In this document: piece by piece, positions 1 through 10,824 of the stretch
Layout of the letters: every line of letters begins with the position of its first letter
Position numbering within the stretch: the first letter of the stretch is position 1
DNA from: Hormiphora californensis
Lineage: Eukaryota > Ctenophora > Tentaculata > Cydippida > Pleurobrachiidae
Length of the DNA stretch: 64,000 nucleotides
Direction: 5' to 3'
Assembly (NCBI GenBank): GCA_020137815.1
Contig: CM035360.1
Location: 3,044,578-3,108,577, forward strand
Program-made: the position numbers and the translations under genes
The notes under the pieces: generated by a model
What the model was told of the DNA's origin: nothing
The model's database searches: none
The model's input: only the letters and a program-made list of their open reading frames with translations

Positions 1-391
1 GAAGGCGCCACAAGAGAATAACGAATCTATAGGGTTGTTTGGAAAGGAGAGGTTGGGCCAGTGACAGTGACTCAAAATAGAAATCAGGATCGATCATGTA
101 AATAGCATACATGAAACAATAGAAAAAGATGGGCAGTATACTAGTAAGAATGCTTCACTACAAGTACTGAGCTGTTTTACCTTTACGATATTCGACCTAG
201 AAAACTTCATTTGTGGCCCGTTGGGGTATGATATGCCTAATTTAAAAACCTAAAACTATGAAAGTGTTAGCAATGTCTTGTAGCAACAAGATGAAGAGCA
301 AGTTGAGCAAAATGAGGTCACAACTTGTTACTGCTCTTTCTGGAGAGAGAGAGAGACAATAGTGATCATGTGATGAATCAACTACAAATCT

Positions 392-860
392 CTCTATCTC
401 GTCCCTAACACAACTCTCTCTATCTCGTCCCTAACACAACTCTCTCTATCTCGTCCCTAACACAACTCTCTCTCTATCTCGTCCCTAACACAATTCTCTC
501 TCTATCTCGTCCCTAACACAACTCTCTCTCGTCCCTAACACAACTCTCTCTCGTCCCTAACACAACTCTCTCTCGTCCCTAACACAACTCTATCTCCCCC
601 CTAACACAACTCTCTCACGTCCCTAACACAACTCTCTCTCGTCCCTAACACAACTCTATCTCCCCCCTAACACAACTCTCTCTCGTCCCTAACACAACTC
701 TCTATCTCGTCCCTAACACAACTCTCTCTCGTCCCTAACACTACTCTCTCTCTCGTCCCTAACACAACTCTCTCTCACGTTCCTAACACAACTCTCTCTC
801 TCTCTCTCTCTCTCGTCCCTAACACAACTCTCTATCTCGTCCCTAACACAACTCTTCTAA
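392..860. repeat. Minisatellite of CT-rich 22-26 bp units
   Basis: About 20 imperfect tandem copies of a unit built from CTCTCTCTATCTCGTCCC and TAACACAA. Copies differ mainly in the number of CT dinucleotides, and two carry a CCCCCC variant. Open frames across it are low-complexity by-products. Confidence 0.9.
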
Positions 861-1842
861 TCTGCATCCTTACATTCCAGAAGTAGTCCAAACAGAGAGC
901 AGCCTCAACGGATACAATCTGAGGAGTTGGGAGAGTCCACTCGCACGATGCAGGAGCAGCGGCTCTAATCCCAGATCTTCCACCAACAACATGGTGGCTG
1001 TGGGGGAGACAGTTGCTGTGGGGGAGATATTGTTCCGGCCTTTGCATGCATGCTCCACCGAACATTTCCGGGCACAAAGATGACGAAGTTGATACTTGTT
1101 TTTTAAAACGAGAATTGTGCCTACTGTAGAGAGAGCAATGGAGAGAGATCTGAATAATGACTGCATTTGTGCGAGTTTTTAAAGCACATGAGGAGAGAGA
1201 TAGAGTGACCATCTGGTGTGAGCGTCCTCATGAAAAGACTAGTAATGAATTGATTGGACCAGTTTTGTAGATGACACAAACAGTTGTTGCGAGAGAAATT
1301 TAGATATGGAGAGATAGCAGGAGGGAGATAGGAGGGAGATATGGAGAGTGATATGGCGAGAGATATGGCGAGATATCAGGAGGGAGATAGATATGGAGAG
1401 GGAAAGTGAGGGAGACACAAATGACACGATTACCCAGAATTGAATGTCTGCCATCATTGCGATAAGATATGTGACGAATATTATATCAACAACAAGGCTG
1501 CATCTAGATTAAAACTCCAACATCCTCCTGTCCTCCCTTTTAACATGCCAAGATTAAAGCGATAGGATGACAAATATCAGTCTATAACTCCACCAAACTC
1601 GTAATGCTATCTAAGCAACTCTATATCAAGGCCTGCAGTTTGTGGTGATATGAACACGTACCTGCATTACCATGGTAGCCATAACAAATATCAGATGCAG
1701 AGAAATATGCAGAGGTGCAATGCAAAATCGGGGAAAAACCGTCTTATGGGTTTGGTAATTTGTGGCAGCTTTTGAAGGGTCCTGTTCCCGGGGTATCCCT
1801 GCATATAAGTTGATAATTCGTAGTAACCTAGTTAACCCATCC
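861..1842. other. No gene recognised; GA/TC-rich sequence
   Basis: A minus-strand frame of about 100 codons covers 870-1166 but resembles no family I know and has no splice context that convinces me. From 1290 to 1420 the sequence is an imperfect GAGAGATATGG repeat. Nothing else is supported. Confidence 0.4.
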
Positions 1843-1871
1843 TCTCTCTCCCCCACTCTCTCTCTCTCTCT

Positions 1872-1945
<74 letters not shown>

Positions 1946-1951
1946 TCTCTG
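1843..1951. repeat. (TC)n microsatellite
   Basis: Almost pure TC dinucleotide repeat of about 100 bp. A second, GA-rich imperfect repeat with AATGAGAAAACGAGAG units follows at 2070-2172. Confidence 0.95.
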
Positions 1952-2172
1952 ATGTAGCGATAAAACTAGCGATTATCGCCCATCAACCCGAGACCCCATG
2001 CCAGATTGGGTGAAAATTGGCCTTTCAGAATGAGGGTACAAAGAAAAAGAAGAGGGCTCGAGACAATATGGGGGCGCGAGAAAGAGAATGAATGAGAAAA
2101 CGAGAGAGAAAATGAATGAGAAAACGAGAGAGAGAAAATGAATGAGAAAACGAGAGAGAGAGAGAGAGAGAG

Positions 2173-2896
2173 AGGGATTAGAAAATAATATTGAAGATGG
2201 ATAATGTATGCAGCTGGGTTATTAGTATAGGGCTCCTCCCGCTGCAAAGAAGTAAAAACTGATAATCATTCTCCGGGGAGCATTATCTGTTTAAAATATA
2301 AGTTTTTACCATTTCTCTTTTCCCCCTCTTTTTTCATACCCTCTCCTCCTCCTTCCATACCCTATCTCCTTTTCTCTCCCTACCCATCTCTCTCTCCCTA
2401 TTTTCATACCTATCATATGGATGTGTTGTTGCTGGTGAGATAGCAGCGGTGCTTCGATCATTCCTCGCATACCTCCACCTGCCAGCATACCTCAACAGAA
2501 ACACAGAGAGATGGAGCTGCTCACAGAGAGAGAGCTGCCCTCTCCTGAGTCCTACTGCACAGTTTATAGAGTTCCACGGGATCATCCAAAACAAGAGAGA
2601 GAGGCAGCTCTAGGAGGGCGTCATGAGGCTATAAGAAATGCGGGGATATTTTAGAGGAGGGTGTGATTGTTATCATTGATATTATATATAACTTATCAAA
2701 AGTATAATCTGAGTAGCCGGGCTGCTTCAATTGAGGAATCTGCCAATAACACCAAACAATACCGGCCGATCAGAGAGACTCAATATACACAACAAGAGAT
2801 ACCCGTGTCTACTGCCTTCTCCGGTAGTCTTTCAAAGACAGGGGGAAGCGGATTATCGGGGTTTCATTAGGCAGAATTAGGGATCAGGGGGGGGCA
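2173..2896. other. No gene recognised between repeats
   Basis: Contains short open frames on both strands without recognisable domains, and a pyrimidine-rich stretch at 2320-2410. I see nothing that I can annotate. Confidence 0.4.
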
Positions 2897-2979
2897 TTGG
2901 TATCCAAGACACCTCACACTCAGCCGGCTTCGCCGGCGCGCTTCGCGCGCCGGCAAGGGAGGGGTAACTTCGTTACCAA
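2897..2979. mobile_element. Small MITE, TTGGTA family, copy 1
   Basis: An 83-bp element. Its left end runs TTGGTATCCAAGACACC and its right end GGGTAACTTCGTTACCAA, around a GC-rich hairpin core GCCGGCGCGCTTCGCGCGCCGGC. A near-identical copy in reverse orientation lies at 12296-12374. Partial relatives occur near 25380-25460 and 60001-60044. Confidence 0.7.
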
Positions 2980-3067
2980 GGGGGGGCATGTACGAAAACA
3001 CAGATATCTTGAAAAGGGGGGCTACAAAACTAAAACATAAAACTCTTTAAAAACAGTCCTGCAGCAT

Positions 3068-4246
3068 CTACTCGGCTGGTTCCTTCCTTCCCTTTAAGAG
3101 ACTATCCAGTAACTGGTTAATCCTGGGGACCATCCTTCTTGGATCGTGAACCAGATTAGCATTAATTAGCGCATTATCAAACAACTGAGCAGCTACCAGA
3201 CCCGCAATATCAGGACTACCCTCCCTCAACTCACTCAGTTCCCGGATGATAGGGTGGGATGGGTTTAGTTCCAGTGTCACGTTATCGTGTAACAAATACT
3301 TGTAACTTGCCTCTTTCTGCTCCGGTGGCGCCATATCCAGGTAATGCCGGAGGGTTGTCAGATTTTTAACACTCACCACAGCCGGTTGGGAGTGCTGACG
3401 ATCAGTGATTTTCACCTCTTTCACCGTTTCCCTCCCCAGAACATCTCTCATCCAGGTGGCGAGATCTTTACCGTCCTGATCTGATAGCTGGTCCTCTGTG
3501 GATGTGCTGTCTCGGGATTTGGTGGTGGGGAGATTAGCGTTCTCCGCACTGCAGATCTTCTTATCTTTGTAGGACTCCAATCTGTAATAAAGTACATTTT
3601 ATATGATAGATGCGCAAAACAATTCCGTGCAAGACTTTGGGGGGGTGAACAGTTGAGCCAGTTGAACCGGGGCAAACCTATTCGAGATTAGTTTGTTTAT
3701 TTGAGTCAATAAATATTGTCATGTTGTGCACTTCTTTCTTTGCACAGATTGGATCCCCAGAAAGGTCTAAACCAGGAACCGACCGAATCAGGAAATACTG
3801 CTCCCTGATTGGCTGATAACCAGTCACGTGACCTATATAACGAGTTCTGATTGGTTGTTTACTTGTGTCGGTCGGTTCCTGGTGGAGAAGATGGGTTTAT
3901 CTCCCCCTTCCGTTAGGAACAATTGCTGGTAAATTGTTGTTGACTCAACAACCATGCACTGTGGAATAGTCTACGACATAGTGTATGTCAGAGCGCCAGA
4001 CAACATTCTTATGTGTCATTTTGGAAAGTTCTAGACACACAAAGGCAAACAAATGAATTCTAGAATTTCCATACGGTGCAGCTGTCTAACGATTGTTCGG
4101 TATTCAGAGAATTTTCTAGATCTACTTTTCACCTATAATAAATGATCATAAATTCAGATGATACTAAAATTAACGGCCTTTAAATGATTGTGACCGAAGT
4201 TTCTAGAAAGAAAATAAATATCTGTCACAGTGAGCGAGAGAGAGAG

Positions 4247-4339
<93 letters not shown>

Positions 4340-4342
4340 TGA

Positions 4343-4427
<85 letters not shown>

Positions 4428-7400
4428 ACTACCTGAACATTGCAACATCATCTTCTTTGTTGAAAGTTAGGAGAACCTCGTAACCCGCATCACTGAGCGA
4501 TTCATAGTAGGGAGATGAAAGGGCAACTTCCCTGCTCGGGGCACACAGGTAGTACACCTAGGGAGGGGGGTTTTAGTGGTTACTAAGGATGTTACTAGTG
4601 GTTACCAGGGGGGGTTATTGGTGGTTACCAGGGAGGTTAGTAGTGGTTACTAAGGATGTTACTAGTGGTTACCAGGGAGGTTACTGGTGGTTACTAGGGA
4701 GGTTACTGGTGGTTACCAGGGAGGTTACTAGGGTGGTTACCAGGGAGGTTACTAGTGGTTACCAGGGAGCTTACTCGGGTGGTTACCAGGGAGGTTACTG
4801 GTGGTTACCAGGGAGGTTACTCGGGTGGTCATTAGTTGTTACTAGGGAGGTTACTATACTCCCCCTCCTATAGAACTGGCGGTGAGAGAAAGGAGAATCA
4901 TACGTTATTTTTCTTTCTCTCACCGCCAGTTCAAAAGAACGGGGAGTTTAGGGGGGTTGCTAAGGGGGGTTACCAGAGAGGGTAGCCCCCCCCCCCCGGA
5001 GGTTACCAAAGAAAGTAATATAAACCTGTTTCTGGTCCTCCTTGGCACGTTCAATATACTGATCTAGAGATACCAACACACCACTCTCCTCTGCAGTAGA
5101 CTCAAACCGCAGCAGTTTAGCCAGGTCCTCCCTCTCGGTTGTAGACTCAGTGGTTACCATGCCAATACGGATAAACCGGCCAAACTCCCGGTAAAACTTT
5201 TCAAACTTTACGGGGTCTCTCTTGCTCTGAAACAGTGATTTGATTAGGTCTGATTATGGGGTCTCTCTTGCTCTGAAACAATACATGATCAGCTCTGATT
5301 AGCTAAAGTTTGTTTGTTTGTTTGTACTTGCTGCGTCTGGCGAGTGACCTGCCCGAAAGTAGCGGCGGCCGCACCGAGCACGCTTATTAGGCGCCCCAGC
5401 ACGTCCACCACTCCGCCGTAGCAATGCCACCCACCAATCAGTTTATGCAGAGCATGTTACTTCAGACGCTCCAGGAAGACCGTGGTCAACCACTGGCGAC
5501 GCCGAGCGGCGTGAGCCGCACGGCGTCGACAGGGGTATCACACTACTCCTGGCCTAAATCAATTCCTAAGGGTGATATTAAGCTGGAGCAGGTAACGTTT
5601 TGCCTTTGAGAGTGTCTTGAGTTAAATTTGGTCTGGAACAAGGTAACGTTTTGCCGTTGAGAGTGTCTTGATTTGAGTTTGGTCTGGAACAAGGTAACGG
5701 TATCCCTTGGAGAGATTCTTGTGTTTGGTTTAGTCTGGATCACGGTAACGATTTGCCTTTGAGAGTGGCTTGAGTATAGTTTGGTCTGGAGCAAGGTAAC
5801 GTTTTGCCTTTGAGAGTGTCTTGAGTTGAGTTTGTTCTGCAACAATGTAGCAAGTCTTGGACTTGGTCTGGATCAAGGTAACGTTTTCCATTGTGAGTAC
5901 GGTCTGTCAACAGCGCTAGCTAAATATACTAAGAATACGATTTTAATCTCGCAATGGCAACGTTCATGTTTTGGATACAACTGTACATAACAACGGACTG
6001 ACAAACTTACGACCTTGATGGATGTGATGTGTACCGTGACGTGTTGTTGATGAGATGTGAAGTGTGTCAATTTCCAGTAGAGACAAAGATAAACGAAAAC
6101 GATCAAACACAAATAAGGGGTAGGACAGATTGTAGGGCTAATGGAATGTAAGATGTTCTAGAAGACAAGTCGGGTGGGACAGATAAGAACATTTGTTAAT
6201 TGTTACACGCGATAAGCGACTTAGTGCACCAAAACACAAGGATTGTCTCTGTAGTGGCGTGTTTCACAAAGTCCTCTACTTTGGGACGGGCCAGGGTGGG
6301 GGAGGTGGGCGGGGTGGAGGGGTGGATGGTGGCTAGTACAAGAAAACGAGCAGGTATTGAGTGCGTCAGAGATCAGATATTAGAGGTACTGTGTTGAAAG
6401 ATACAGAAAAGGAGCACCATTTGACAGAATGACTGAACTAGGCGACACGGTTGTGAAGTGATAGATTTAGGATTAAAGAGAGACTTAGACGGGTGTATGT
6501 CAGTGTAACAGAGCATTCAAAATGAAACAAGAAAACGAGCAGGTATTGAGTGCGTCAGAGATCAGATATTAGAGGTACTGTGTTGAAAGATACAGAAAAG
6601 GAGCACCATTTGACAGAATGACTGAACCAAACTAGGCGACACGGTTGTGAAGTGATAGATTTAGGATTAAAGAGAGACTTAGACGGGTGTATGTCAGTGT
6701 AACAGAGCATTCAAAATGAAACAAGAAAACGAGCAGGTATTGAGTGCGTCAGAGATCAGATATTAGAGGTACTGTGTTGAAAGATACAGAAAAGGAGCAC
6801 CATTTGACAGAATGACTGAACTAGGCGACACGGTTGTGAAGTGATAGATTTAGGATTAAAGAGAGACTTAGACGGGTGTATGTCAGTGTAACAGAGCATT
6901 CAAAATGAAACAAACATGAAACTGCAAATGTATGAACTGTTTGTCTTAGCTAAAGTATTTGCCTGGCAGCTGGCTAGACTGTCTTTCAAAGGGTTTGAAC
7001 AAAACAACTAAAGTATACAACAGCTAGGATTGTGGACCCTGGGGCCTTGACTTGACGGTTCCTAAATCACAATGTGACTTGTTAAAGTACAACAGTATGG
7101 ACAGTGTGACGGGAGTGTGTTTACAAGAAAACGAGCAGGTATTGAGTGCGTCAGAGATCAGATATTAGAGGTACTGTGTTGAAAGATACAGAAAAGGAGC
7201 ACCATTTGACAGAATGACTGAACCAAACTAGGGGATTGGGGTAGGGCTTAAAGAAAACGACGAGGTATCAGGTGTAAAGGCCTTTCGGCTAAAATGCCAT
7301 CTTCAGTACATCCTACAACATAGAGAGTTAATACAACAGGTCACAAAACACTGCCACACACACACACACACAGACCACCAAGAGAATCGCCCTGAATCTT

Positions 7401-10400
7401 CTCCTCTTTCGTTGGTCTCCACTTGGAATCCTCTCCTCACCTGTTAGCCTGTGATGTTCAATCTTGCGCTTCACTTTTGCTTTAGCAGTAAACGTATCCT
7501 TTTTAAGCTGCATGTTAGTAGCTCCAGTGTCCGGGATCACCTCCCTCAATGCTGCAATGTCTCTGTTGGCCTCGACTAATGAGCAGTGTAGGATGATTTT
7601 TCGCCGGGCTTCCAGGAGGATGGCACTGCATTTCTCGGCTAAGTCTTCATAGGCAAAAGATCTACCGACCCTGGGCCACAAGGATGGGAGTATGCTTGAT
7701 TGGAGTAAGCTAGGATCCAATGAAGATACCAGAAGGGACCTCTGGGCAACCTTTCTAGCTAGCTGTGTGACCTCTCGTATCATCACTCAAATGTTAAAAC
7801 GTCCACACTACACTCAGGGGCCCCAAAACTGGTATAATCGCTGTTCCCTTTCCCCTCTGATTAAGACAGTGGTAGATAACATTTGTGTTTGGAACGAGAT
7901 GCAGCTCCCCCGAGGAGTGTTGGACTGAACCTAGTCGTCTCCTCCCGCCCTCAGCATGGTGTTACACAGCAGATAGGGGATTGGGGTAGGGCTTAAAGAA
8001 AACGACGAGGTATCAGGTGTAAAGGCCTTTCGGCTAAAATGCCATCTTCAGTACATCCTGCAACATAGAGAGTTAATACAACAGGTCACAAAACACTGCC
8101 ACACACACACACACAGACCACCAAGAGAATCGCCCTGAATCTTCTCCTCTTTCCACCAAAGAACCAAACTAGGCGACACGGTTGTGAAGTGATAGATTTA
8201 GGATTAAAGAGAGACTTAGACGGGTGTATGTCAGTGTAACAGAGCATTCAAAATGAAACAAACATGAAACTGCAAATGTATGAACTGTTTGTCTTAGCTA
8301 AAGTATTTGCCTGGCAGCTGGCTAGACTGTCTTTCAAAGGGTTTGAACAAAACAACTAAAGTATACAACAGCTAGGATTGTGGACCCTGGGGCCTTGACT
8401 TGACGGTTCCTAAATCACAATGTGACTTGTTAAAGTACAACAGTATGGACAGTGTGACGGGAGTGTGTTTACCTGTCGGTTCAGATAAGATATCATCTTA
8501 GCAGTAATGACACTCTTGATCTTGTTAATAATGACACTCTCCTGCAGGAGCTCCCTGCTCAAATTCAGCGGGACATCCTCACTGTCAACCACCCCTTGAG
8601 AAAAGTGAGATCGTTACTGGTTACTATAGAGAAAAGGAGAGTTTGTTACATTAACTAAGGAGAGAACAAAAGAGAGTTTGTTACATTAACTAAGGAGAGA
8701 TTACCTTGTAGGAACAACAACCACTCTGGAACAAGTTTCGGGTTCCGTGCTTGGACCATCACCTTCCTGCTATACAGAGATATCCCGAAGTTTCCCATGC
8801 TGGAGATATCGATTTGGGGCATAAACTCAGGAACGTACAGGACACATTTGATACTGACTGGTGTGTCGACCGAGAACTGCATAGTGTACATTGGGGAATC
8901 ACGCCTGGTTGAGAGGGACTGGTATAGCTCAACATGTTCCTCCTCAGTGACCTCACTGGCTCTCCTAACCCAGAGTGGATCCACAGTGTTGACCTGGGTC
9001 CCCTCCAGCATGACAGGAAACCCTACAAAGTTGCTGTGTTTTTGTAACACCTCCCGGATCCGGTCCTTTCTACAGAATTCTTCCGCGTCCTCCCGCAGTT
9101 GGATTACTATGCGTGTTCCACGAGGGATACCAACACCTGAGAAAAGTGAGATCGTTACTGGTTACTATAGAGAAAAGAAGAGTTTGTTACATTAACTAAG
9201 GAGAGAACAAAAGAGAGATTGTGGTAACAACTAAAGAGAGATTACCTTCAGCGATCTCATATCCATCAGCACCATTACTATTCCACACCAGGCCCGGACT
9301 ACCCGGCACAGCACTGCGTGTCATGACTGTCACATGGTGGCCCACCATGAAGGCCGAATAGAATCCAACCCCAAACTGACCAATAATGTTACTCCCCTTG
9401 TTGTCCCCAGACTCTGACTGATTCTTCTTAACAAACTCCTTGGACCCTGACCGGGCGATGGTTCCCAGATTGGCTATTAGTTCATCACGAGTCATGCCAA
9501 TGCCGGTGTCCCCGATAGTGATCGATTTGAGGGAGTCAGACAGGGAGATTTGTATGGATGGTTCCAGATCAGGAGACTCTATTTCATCTCCCACTACTTG
9601 TCGGTATCGGAGTTTCTCTAGGGCATCCGCGGCGTTGGACACCAACTCTCTTAGGAACACCTGTGAATAGAAATGTTTTGAGCAGGAACCGACCGAATCA
9701 GGAAATACTGGTCCCTGATTGGATGTTAACCAGTCACGTGACCTAAATAACGAGTTCTGATTGGTTGTTTACTTGTGTCGGTCGGTTCCTGCCTTCTACT
9801 ACTACGTAGGATACTAAGTGTGACGAATTTAAATAAAGTATTATACCTCACGTTCAGAGTAAAGACTCTTGGCGACAATGTCCAGGAGTTGCCGTGTCTC
9901 TGCTTTGAACTCCATCTGTTGAGGGGCTGCTGCCTCAGAGGAGAGAGGGCGGTGTTGGAAGTTGCTTGTAGAACAGATAACAGTCCTGAGAAGTGAGGGG
10001 TGGTGATGATTTGACCATAAACATGGAAAATAGCAATGCTGAAATTGAACCGTTGGTCGCCGCGGTGGAATTTGCGGAGACAGTCAAACAGTTCAATGGT
10101 AATGTGTTGGGGTCATTATGGGATTAGATTGAGGGGGGTCATGTTGAGGGGGGGGTCATGGCAATTGTCAGGGTCACATTGGGGGTCCTGTAACATTAGA
10201 TGTTAATTGCCAGGAAATAATGGTCCCTGATTGGCTGATAACCAGTCACGTGACCTAAATAACGAGCTCTGATTGGTTGTTTACTTGGTCCTGTAACATG
10301 TTAATTGTCAGGGTCATTATTACCTTGCAACAGCGTTTTGTCCCCGGCTGCTTCTAACCCAAGCTGATCGAGACGCAGGTACTCTAATAACCCATCTCAT
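3068..10400 (-). CDS. TRAP1: TRAP1, mitochondrial Hsp90 chaperone, 8 exons
   Basis: ATP-dependent Hsp90 of the mitochondrial matrix. Exons in transcript order: 10400-10324, 9985-9847, 9660-9246, 9136-8705, 8594-8473, 5226-5026, 4557-4433, 3581-3068. All introns are GT-AG, phases agree, and the spliced frame is 675 codons including the stop, close to the human length. Exon 1 encodes an arginine-rich presequence ([20 protein letters not shown]) without acidic residues. The GHKL ATPase domain follows: [16 protein letters not shown] (about residue 74), GDTGIGM (about 122), GTIARSGS, and [13 protein letters not shown]. The middle domain includes YSRKVMVQ and [19 protein letters not shown]; the C-terminal dimerisation domain ends [17 protein letters not shown]. 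The start was chosen as the first ATG giving a presequence in phase. Intron 5 (3.2 kb) is filled with repeats. Introns 3 and 4 are near copies of each other. Family identity is very clear; cytosolic Hsp90 is excluded by the presequence and the missing charged linker and MEEVD tail. Confidence 0.95.
3773..3881 (+). mobile_element. hAT-like MITE with CCAAT/E-box core, copy 1
   Basis: A 109-bp element with terminal inverted repeats CAGGAACCGACCGA and TCGGTCGGTTCCTG. The core has CTGATTGGCTG, GTCACGTGAC and CTGATTGGTTG. It lies in TRAP1 intron 7. This copy has TATATAACGAG where other copies have AAATAACGAG. Confidence 0.9.
4225..4425. repeat. (GA)n microsatellite in TRAP1 intron 7
   Basis: About 200 bp of nearly pure GA repeat on the plus strand. 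It ends eight bases before the TRAP1 exon at 4433, so on the transcript it starts a few bases after the splice donor as a CT tract. Confidence 0.95.
4560..4870. repeat. Tandem array abutting a TRAP1 splice acceptor
   Basis: About 13 imperfect copies of a 20-24 bp unit of the type GGTTACCAGGGAGGTTACTA. On the coding (minus) strand the unit reads TAACCTCCCTGGTAACC, and the last member becomes the acceptor CTCCCTAG of the exon ending at 4557. The array thus grew from the intron end. Confidence 0.85.
5205..5285. repeat. Short duplication across a TRAP1 splice acceptor
   Basis: The segment GGGTCTCTCTTGCTCTGAAACA, which spans the start of the exon ending at 5226 and its acceptor, is repeated about 45 bp away at 5260-5281. 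Confidence 0.8.
5424..5609 (+). other. Unidentified plus-strand open frame in TRAP1 intron 5
   Basis: A 61-codon frame starting ATGCCACCCACCAATCAG. It is preceded by GC-rich, non-repetitive sequence and reaches an AGCAG/GTAACG that looks like a splice donor at about 5592. The same AAGGTAACG motif is then repeated five times in the following minisatellite. I do not recognise the peptide. It could be a small exon of an antisense gene, a retroelement remnant, or chance. Confidence 0.25.
5588..5890. repeat. 51-52 bp minisatellite
   Basis: Six diverged copies of a unit reading GGTAACGTTTTGCCTTTGAG followed by AGTGTCTTGAGTTGAGTTTG and GTCTGGAACAA. Copies begin near 5592, 5643, 5693, 5745, 5796 and 5878. 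Confidence 0.85.
6338..6910. repeat. About 190-bp tandem repeat, three copies
   Basis: Near-identical units begin with ACAAGAAAACGAGCAGGTAT at 6338, 6529 and 6721. Each runs through a GGTGTATGTCAGTGTAACAG segment and ends AATGAAAC. Broken copies reappear at 7123-7240 and 8153-8260, with the following 160 bp (6910-7120 and 8261-8470) also duplicated. This records repeated segmental duplication inside TRAP1 intron 5. Confidence 0.9.
7232..8151 (-). mobile_element. Unclassified element flanked by 175-bp direct repeats
   Basis: The segments 7232-7407 and 7976-8151 are almost identical, starting GGGATTGGGGTAGGGCTTAA and containing a (CA)n tract. Between them a minus-strand frame (7786-7328) encodes about 150 residues with an arginine/lysine-rich end and no domain I recognise. 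The phrase GGCCTTTCGGCTAAAATGCC resembles inverted-repeat motifs seen in DIRS/Penelope-like elements, but that is only a resemblance. A duplicated retroelement piece is the simplest reading. Confidence 0.45.
8595..8704 (-). repeat. TRAP1 intron 4, near copy of intron 3
   Basis: This whole 110-bp intron (GTAATCTC...TCTCAAG on the coding strand) is about 90% identical to intron 3 of the same gene at 9137-9245. Only the last 25 or so bases on the donor side differ appreciably. Confidence 0.95.
9137..9245 (-). repeat. TRAP1 intron 3, near copy of intron 4
   Basis: 109-bp phase-1 intron. It shares TTACTGGTTACTATAGAGAA and TTGTTACATTAACTAAGGAG with intron 4, in the same order and spacing, although the two introns interrupt unrelated coding sites 432 nt apart. 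Confidence 0.95.
9683..9791 (+). mobile_element. hAT-like MITE with CCAAT/E-box core, copy 2
   Basis: Full 109-bp copy with both terminal inverted repeats. Its left end lies 22 bp from the TRAP1 exon border at 9660, on the intron side of the splice acceptor. Confidence 0.9.
10211..10286 (+). mobile_element. Short form of the hAT-like MITE, copy 3
   Basis: Only the core from CAGGAAATAATGG to GTTGTTTACTT is present; the outer terminal repeats are missing. It is flanked by similar copies of GGTCCTGTAACAT...GTTAATTG (before, about 10187-10209, and after, 10287-10309), which look like a long target duplication. It lies 38 bp from the TRAP1 exon 1 donor. Confidence 0.8.
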
Positions 10401-10824
10401 TATTATGATGCTAAAACATATTATGAGTGTTAATTAAAATAAAATACATCATCCTTTGGAGGTTGCTTTAGGGGGGGGGGGGGGGGGGGTAAGTGTCAGT
10501 CTCAGGAGTAGAAATGACGTGTCATAGGGCAAGTAGTATTGCTTGCGAAAGGAGGGGGAGGAAGGGTTATATTAACGCTATGGTGTCAACTCGAGGAGCA
10601 GGGGCGTAAAAATATAACGGAGTCATATTATTTAATAAGTTACGTAATAATTTAATACTTGCGAAGTTAATACAAAATATCATGTGTAAAAATATCCATT
10701 GTTTCATTTCGTCATTTTAATCTGACCTAATATTTCTCTGTATGGCGGCGCCATACACCATTTGGTTCTCAACAGTGCGCTCAGATGGGGTCGCGGCGCC
10801 AGACAGAGATTTCTACTATTTATT
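10401..10824. other. Spacer between TRAP1 start and ZRANB3 stop
   Basis: About 420 bp. It holds a poly-G run at 10471-10489 and an AT-rich stretch at 10620-10700. It should contain the TRAP1 promoter and the ZRANB3 3' UTR; on the minus strand AATAAA (10824-10819) lies immediately after the ZRANB3 stop. Confidence 0.5.

Noticed and set aside
392-860. CRISPR-like spaced repeats
   Set aside because: Units are direct CT-rich minisatellite copies without unique spacers, in a eukaryotic genome.
4203-4451. Long leucine-serine open frames (also at 1762, 12991, 38483, 46317-46944, 53914, 62735)
   Set aside because: They are translations of (TC)n or (GA)n microsatellites with no codon structure.
10023-10098. 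Plus-strand ATG frame [12 protein letters not shown]... ending in a GTAATG donor, in TRAP1 intron 1
   Set aside because: Only 25 codons, no second exon found downstream on the plus strand, and no known match.
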